Source: Gyromitra esculenta (lineage: Eukaryota; Ascomycota; Pezizomycetes; Pezizales; Discinaceae). Taken from it: a DNA stretch of 64,000 bases. The notes under the pieces were generated by a model, which had not been told where the DNA came from, did no database searches, and worked only from the letters and a program-made list of their open reading frames with translations. A program made the position numbers and the translations under genes. Of this stretch, positions 58,458 through 64,000 are shown piece by piece. Each line of letters opens with the position of its first letter. Position 1 is the stretch's first letter. Location of the stretch: positions 992,001 to 1,056,000 of the forward strand of contig JBCAML010000021.1 in the NCBI GenBank assembly GCA_038503075.1, written 5' to 3'.

Positions 58458-60872
58458 ATGGATCTCCAGCCCTCGACTGATGAGCTGTACCCGATAGCTG
58501 TCCTGATAGATGAACTGAAGGTTGGACCAGATCCGGCAAAATGTGATGGGAATGTCACTGGGAGTACATGTAACTAATACAGGTCGCAGCATGATGATGT
58601 TCTCCTCCGCCTAAACGCTATCAAGCGTCTATCGACTATCGCTCTCGCTCTAGGCGCAGAAAGAACTCGGGATGAACTTATTCCATTTTTAGACGGTACG
58701 CTGAGTGAATGTCAAGAAATAAAGGGGAAAGAAAAGAAAAACGAACAATTAGAAGGAGCATGATAAATCTTCGGACCACAGAGTAGTGCTGACTGCGCAT
58801 TTATTGTGGACGAACAGAATCTGTAGAGGATGAAGATGAAGTATTGACCGCTCTTAGCGAGGAGCTCGGAAATTTCGTGGAATATGTTGGCGGCCCTGAA
58901 TATGGTCACGTGCTCCTTTCACCTCTGGAGAATCTCGCGGCTATTGAAGAACCCCTCGTCCGTGAAAAGGTAGGTTTACACGAAACTTCAACCTCCATTT
59001 ACTTTCCTGAAATTAAGCCGAGTTTTCTGTTCAATTCCTTTTCTCCCTCTGACTTAATTTCTTAGGCAGTCGAATCTCTCAACAAAATATGTGACGATTT
59101 ATCTCAAGCTCAAGTCGAAGAATATTTCATCCCGCTCGTCATTCGCCTCTCCAAAGCCGACTGGTTTACCTCCAAGATTTCGGCGACAGGTCTCTACACA
59201 GTCCCATATTCTAAAGCGGCCCCCCGTTCTCAAGATGGACTCAGGCAGCAGTTTGCACAGCTTGTTCATGATGATACCCCCATGGTGCGAAGACAGGCAG
59301 CGACAAACCTGGCCAAATTTGTCAAAGTTATGCCAGCTGATTTGGCAGCTTCCGAAATGATCCCTTTGTTTCAGCACTTAGCTCAGGATGACCAGGACAG
59401 TGTAAGGCTATTAACGGTTGAGGTTTTGATCAGCATTGCCGAGGCTGTACCTAAAGATCAGCAAGCGAGCCACGGAGTCCTTTTAACTATTCTGAGGAGC
59501 TTGTTTAGCGACAAGAGCTGGAGAGTTAGATATATGGTTGCGGACAGATTCGAAAAGGTAAACCCACCCAAGTGTAAGGGCTCAGGGCTAACATCCTGAT
59601 TTTGATAGCTGGCGAAAGCTGTAGGAGATGATGTCGTTCGGCGCGATCTTGTTCCTGCGTTTGTAAAGTTATTGAAGGATAGTGAAGCAGAAGTACGAAC
59701 TGCCGTTGCCGGGCAAATTCCAGGTAACTACCCCTTCATTCCATGAATCCAAAAATTAAGAAAATTCATCTGACTCAAAATACAGGCTTTTGTGGGCTGC
59801 TCGACCGTCAAACGCTTCTTGATGAGATTATGGGAGCTGTTGAGGATTTGGTTAGCGATGCTTCACAGCATGTCAGGGCCGCCCTTGGAACCCAAATTAG
59901 TGGCCTTGCTCCTATTCTTGGAAAAGACGAGTGAGTGATCTTTCATGCTCCATGGAAGGAAGTAGCGCTAAGTGTTCGTTTTTATCAGAACAATTTCGCA
60001 TCTTCTGCCAATGTTCTTGCAGATGCTTAAGGACGAGTTCCCAGATGTTCGCTTACATATCATCTCAAAGTTAGAATTAGTCAATGATGGTATGTATCTC
60101 GCCGCCTCCTTTCCACAGGCCACTAATTGGTATCAGTCATCGGCATCGAACTTCTCTCTCAGTCTCTCCTCCCAGCCATTGTTCAATTGGCAGAGGATAA
60201 GCAGTGGCGAGTACGACTTGCAATTATCGAATACATTCCTCTCCTTGCCAAACAGCTTGGTGTTGAATTTTTCGATGAGAAGCTTGGCAATTTGTGTATG
60301 AGCTGGCTGGGGGATACCGTCTTCTCAATCCGTGAGGCCGCAACCCAAAATCTGAAGAAATTGACGGAGGTTTTCGGAGTAGAATGGGCCAGGCAAACTA
60401 TCATTCCTAAAGTTATGGCGATGGGCAACCAAACTAATTACCTTTACCGGATGACGACTTGTGCGGCGATCACGGTAAGTTCTCGGTCTTATTGGCTTGT
60501 TTAGGGATTTTTCTGAACTAATGGGACTATTAGACTCTCGCCCCCGCTGTCAACATTGCAGTCATCCAGGAATATATTCTGCCCATGATAAACCAACTCA
60601 TTGATGACCCCATCCCCAATATCCGCTTCAATGTCGCAAAATCCTATGGCGTCCTCATCAACGTCCTCCGACAGCTCCCAGCTGAGGGAACTTTGGCAAG
60701 TCTGCGACCAGAGGATGCAAATAATGGCCCGTGCTCTGCAGGATTGGAGTTGATACAGAAGCAGATTGTGCCGAGCCTAGAGAAGCTGCAGGGAGATGAG
60801 GACGTGGATGTTCGATTTTTCGCGAATCAGGCGCTGGGGAATCTCGGGGAATTGATGCATACTTCTCCGTAG
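58458..60872 (+). CDS. TPD3: PP2A scaffold (A) regulatory subunit, HEAT-repeat protein, 616 aa
   Basis: The A subunit holds the catalytic C and variable B subunits of protein phosphatase 2A. The nine exons are 58458-58520, 58590-58695, 58818-58969, 59066-59557, 59609-59723, 59786-59930, 59989-60089, 60137-60474 and 60534-60872. It starts [21 protein letters not shown] and is built of tandem HEAT repeats of about 39 residues throughout. Classic blocks are [43 protein letters not shown] and P-N-I-R-F-N-V-A-K. Length fits fungal homologues. Confidence 0.96.
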
Positions 60873-61430
60873 TAGACAAAAAAACAGTCGTACAATTGCC
60901 GAAAAAGTGAAATTGGGCAAATAAATTTGAGGTCTTTTTGTTTCTTTTTTGATAGATCGTCGCAACAGCAAAGGTATCATCGTGTTCAAAAAATACTTGG
61001 GTGTCGAGCTTTATGTAGCTTGGAAGGGATACCGATTAGTTGGCTCTGAGATCAGAAACGGCAAGGGGGAATTAGGTAGCAGTAGCGGAGAGTTGCCGGG
61101 GGGGTTAAACTATGTGCAAGATATGAGCTCTGTCCGTCTGTCTTTTACAGTTGCAGACTCTAGATGTGCTAGCGGGAGGTGTAAGCAGTAATTGTGAAGT
61201 TTAAGATAAATATAAACAAAATTTCATCTGTGTGACGGTGTTGGTGAGTTACAGGACCCTTGAACTTCACGGGAAATCACTCGGGCTAGAGACGGTCTCA
61301 TGATTCACTCTAAACTTTTCACGGCAAAATAAAACGCGTTTAGCATACTCAGCTATAATGGAACTCATCTAGCCAGATATTTTATGGGAACTTGGCCCCC
61401 ATGCCAGTTGATATCCGTGTCCCAACACTA
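60873..61430. other. Intergenic, 3' flank of TPD3
   Basis: A frame at 60949-61191 (80 codons) has no recognisable domain. No other feature seen. Confidence 0.5.
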
Positions 61431-61619
61431 CTCATGTCGCCGAGTTGCTATTGCTTTCCCGATCTAGGAAATAGATCTAGATTCTTACGCAAGAAACTTT
61501 CCAGCGTAGCAACCAACTTCTTAGCCACTCTTTCCAAGAATTAGCCTCTCATAGCGGTCTCGCTGGGTAGTTTTTGGTGGGCAGATCTACTTCTATAAAG
61601 GAGAAAGCAATGACATGAG
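61431..61619. mobile_element. MITE, family CTCATGTC, copy 2
   Basis: 189 bp flanked by TA (61429-61430, 61620-61621). The ends CTCATGTCGCCGAGTTGCTATTGCTTTC and (reverse complement) CTCATGTCATTGCTTTCTCC are inverted repeats, imperfect inside. The interior shares TTCTTACGC...GAAACTTTCCAGCGT with 43925-44278. The right TA overlaps a TACATGTA at 61620. Confidence 0.75.
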
Positions 61620-61764
61620 TACATGTATGAGTTAGGGCTTCTTGGCGATGCAGAGCCTCATTTCTACCCCACTACCCCACTTACATTAAGTTGACGATAT
61701 CAAAAGGCAACAGACCACAAGAAGGACCACAAAAATACCAAATACATACCAGGCCAGGCCAATT

Positions 61765-62668
61765 ATGTCTTTAGAGCAAGATTCACCCGAACATCTCAAC
61801 CCCAGCAAGTTAGGCACCAAAGAATAGTAGGTCTTTTTCCCCCCTTTCTCACCCTTAAACGCATAAAGGGGTGTTCAAACAGCCCACACGCCCACATGTT
61901 TCGTCACTAACGGTATTTCATTCCTACAAGAACTGCAGCTGGGAGCAAGCATATGATGTCGAAACACAAAACTTTTCATCAAACCCTGCTGACGAAGGCC
62001 AAATTTGGTTCTCCGAGTCTGACGCTGAGGGGCGGATCTTGTCCTACCTCGCAGGCAATAATATACCCTCTACATCTTCATTTTTAGACGTCGGTACAGG
62101 GAATGGACATCTTCTATTTGAACTGTTAGAAGGAGGGGAATATGAAGGTGGTGAGATGGTCGGGATTGATTATTCCCCCAAAGCTATAGTTTTCGCTAGG
62201 AAGATTTCAGAGGAAAGAGGGCTAGCGCAGAAGGTTAAATTCTATGTGAGCGATTGCATTAAGGATGATCTTACCTCTGCAGAGTGGGTTCCGATAATTG
62301 AGGGGGAAAAGGGCTTCGATGTTGTGTTGGACAAAGGAACCTTTGATGCCATATCTTTGAGTGATGAGCTCCTGGAGGGCGGAAATGGGAGAAAGATATA
62401 TGAGGGCTATGCTGAAAAGATTGTGGGCGTGATGAGGAAAGGCGGCTTGTTGGTAATCACAAGTTGTAATTGGACGGAGGAGGAACTGAAGAGGAAGTTG
62501 CTGGTAGCTCAAGGTCGTAGTCTCTCTTCCTTTAGAGCGGTGAAAAATTATACTAATCGAGGTTAGAGGACAGATTTAGAGTATGAAGGAAGGATATCAT
62601 ATCCATCGTTCTCGTTTGGGGGGAAGCAAGGTCAGACCATCTCTTCGATATGTTTTCGTAGGAAGTGA
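61765..62668 (+). CDS. EFM4: EFM4, EF1A lysine methyltransferase, 242 aa
   Basis: Efm4 (See1 in yeast, METTL10/EEF1AKMT2 in animals) methylates a lysine of eEF1A using S-adenosylmethionine in the cytoplasm. The exons are 61765-61826, 61939-62503 and 62567-62668. Motif I, F-L-D-V-G-T-G-N-G-H-L-L-F-E-L, binds SAM; the family motif F-D-V-V-L-D-K-G-T-F-D-A-I-S-L and the end F-S-F-G-G-K-Q-G-Q-T-I-S-S-I-C-F are diagnostic. The N-terminus has S-K-L-G-T-K-E-Y-W-E-Q-A-Y across intron 1. Intron 2 has a perfect TACTAAT branch site but a GTAGCT donor; reading through it would cut off the last family block. The substrate gene TEF1 is 19 kb away. Confidence 0.94.
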
Positions 62669-62801
62669 CATAACCCTATAATTGTGGATTCATGTAAACA
62701 CACGTAGTCTAAAGCACTTCCGAGGGCTCTATCGTGTTAAATATGCAAGGGTCTTTGGTATCTCAAAGCAGAACATAGGTAATTTACAAGTACACAGGTA
62801 G

Positions 62802-63779
62802 TTAAGATCCCCGGTGTTTAAATATCCCAATAGCAAGCCACTTCTTCCGCTCCACAAAATCTTCTTTTCCTCTATCTCTTTCCCAGGGCCTTTCATTTCC
62901 TTCCACGTCCCTCTCTCGAATAGGTCCCATCGACTCTAGTCCAGCCCTTACAGCAGTGTCAAAGAAGTTTGCAACTTTCTCTCTCCCAGTGTGATACCCA
63001 GCAATTGCTAGAAGGAGACCATCCTTAGACAAGAGGCGAGCCACTGATTTACTCAAATTATCATGCTGCCAATCCATCCAGAAACAATCGGCCGCAATCA
63101 CTCTCGTGAATTTCCCGGCATTCATCGAACAGAGATCGTCAGAGAGATCACCCCAGAGATGACCAGCAACGGTAACTCGGTCTCGGTTTTCGGGCTTGAT
63201 GTTGATTTCTACATTCTTCTGTATATTGGCCAGAATTTCTTTCGCAGGATAATCCGAGATTATGGTCTGTTTCCATAATTCATGTCAGCCAAACCCAGTT
63301 TCGATCTTCAGGTAGATCAAATTTTACATGCTTTGCCCCAGCCAAGACAGAGATTATACTGGGAAGCCCCGCTCCAGCCCCCATTTCAACTACCATTTGA
63401 TCTTTCACATCAAATTCACCATCCGTAATCATCTCAGCTGCTTGCACTCCTGCCTATTACGAAGCTCGCCGAAAAAGCGGATCTGCATTAGCAAGAACTA
63501 TTTAGTCTTGAAAGCCTAATCATGCCAAAGACGACGATCAAGCGCCCTACTTGCATTCCAAAGAAAGTGAGAGAAAAGGTTATTGTTTGAGGGTTCTGGA
63601 TCTGCCAATCGCAGCTTCACATCCCCGTAAGTTTCTGACTTGTAGAGAACATGGTGGCCAGGTTCTCCGTGCTGGTTGCGCGAATCGGAGAATATTGTGA
63701 ATAGGGATTGCTCGAAGATGTCGGCCCCATCGGCTTCACTACCGCTGTCCTCAAGTTCTTGGATCTTGTTGGTAAGCAT
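62802..63779 (-). CDS. Nicotinamide N-methyltransferase-like (family-16) SAM methyltransferase, 271 aa
   Basis: The exons are 63551-63779, 63328-63449 and 62802-63266. The start at 63779 (M-L-T-N-K-I-Q-E-L) is preferred because D-I-F-E-Q-S-L-F-T-I-F-S and Q-H-G-E-P-G lie near the N-terminus in this fungal family; an upstream Met at 63929 would add 50 residues. SAM motif I is V-V-E-M-G-A-G-A-G-L-P-S, where ELGAGAGLPS is usual. S-D-Y-P, G-H-L-W-G-D-L, A-A-D-C-F-W-M-D-W-Q-H-D-N-L and A-G-Y-H-T-G-R follow. Related members include EFM7/NNT1, which methylates the N-terminus of eEF1A, but the C-terminal half fits the separate fungal 'nicotinamide N-methyltransferase' group better. The substrate is unknown. 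It converges on EFM4 with 133 bp between stops. Confidence 0.85.
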
Positions 63780-64000
63780 CGAAGAGGCGATGAGATTGGA
63801 GATGTATCGTTGAAACCCAGTTTTATTTACCCCACACGCAATAGTGACGGGTGGGGCTAAAACCGTAGTTGTGCGAATTCTTGGCATCCAACCATGGTTA
63901 ACCTTGCTTTGACCATGTTTAATGACCAATGACTTCCTACCCTACTAAGAGGTTACCGGCAGCAAGAATCTATTAAAAGGGCTTCAATCCAAGTTACCTC

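Overview
This window is nuclear DNA from a filamentous ascomycete (Pezizomycotina). The evidence is dense short spliceosomal introns with GT..AG ends and CTRAY-type branch sites, typical fungal gene families (SLS1, Vid24/GID4, ppk6-like, HUT1, fungal-type NNT1 methyltransferase), and a chromodomain-bearing Ty3/gypsy element. The mix of long gene-poor gaps, many small inverted-repeat elements and nested LTRs would fit an early-diverging, TE-rich lineage such as Pezizomycetes, but that placement is only an impression.

Region 1 (1-10.3 kb) is a nest of dead transposons. A broken Ty3/gypsy chromovirus (protease, RT, RNase H, integrase, chromodomain, 3' LTR) is cut by solo LTRs of its own family. 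I placed nine LTR copies. Eight insertions carry 5-bp target duplications, one of them imperfect; the ninth copy is the element's own 3' LTR. These LTRs do not have TG...CA ends. They run TTTC(A)YGG...GAGA. Two 948-bp solo LTRs of a second family (TG...CA ends) lie in opposite orientations, and a Tc1/mariner transposase tail is caught between them. A pogo-type MITE and a third solo LTR family (a second copy lies near 37.4 kb) follow.

Region 2 (13.1-30.6 kb) holds six genes: a sterol O-acyltransferase (MBOAT), a RAD51 paralogue with no visible Walker A lysine, the mitochondrial protein SLS1, a small predicted N-myristoylated protein, a Vid24/GID4 substrate receptor of the GID ubiquitin ligase, and a galactonate-dehydratase-like enolase-superfamily enzyme. 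Region 3 (30.6-45 kb) is sparse. It holds a long gap with a MITE, an alpha-helical protein with an R-x4-H motif, a secreted GH105 unsaturated rhamnogalacturonyl hydrolase, four more MITEs, and the eight-exon gene for translation elongation factor 1-alpha.

Region 4 (45-64 kb) is gene-dense: an unrecognised 349-residue protein, a TBC1D5-like Rab GAP, a ppk6-like protein with clathrin-adaptor ear motifs, the HUT1 nucleotide-sugar transporter, the beta subunit of cytosolic phenylalanyl-tRNA synthetase, the PP2A scaffold subunit (TPD3), the EF1A lysine methyltransferase EFM4 and a family-16 methyltransferase. Several genes are divergently paired (SOAT/RAD51-like, ppk6/HUT1, FRS1/TPD3), and EFM4 converges on the methyltransferase. 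EFM4 and its known substrate EF1A both lie in the window, 19 kb apart.

I rebuilt exon structures for 17 genes (62 introns) by hand. Reading frame closes across every one of them, but the 5' starts are predictions. I found no tRNA, rRNA or CRISPR array. The two signals I find hardest to explain by ordinary annotation are the non-TG LTR ends and the strong excess of the palindrome TACATGTA outside coding sequence.
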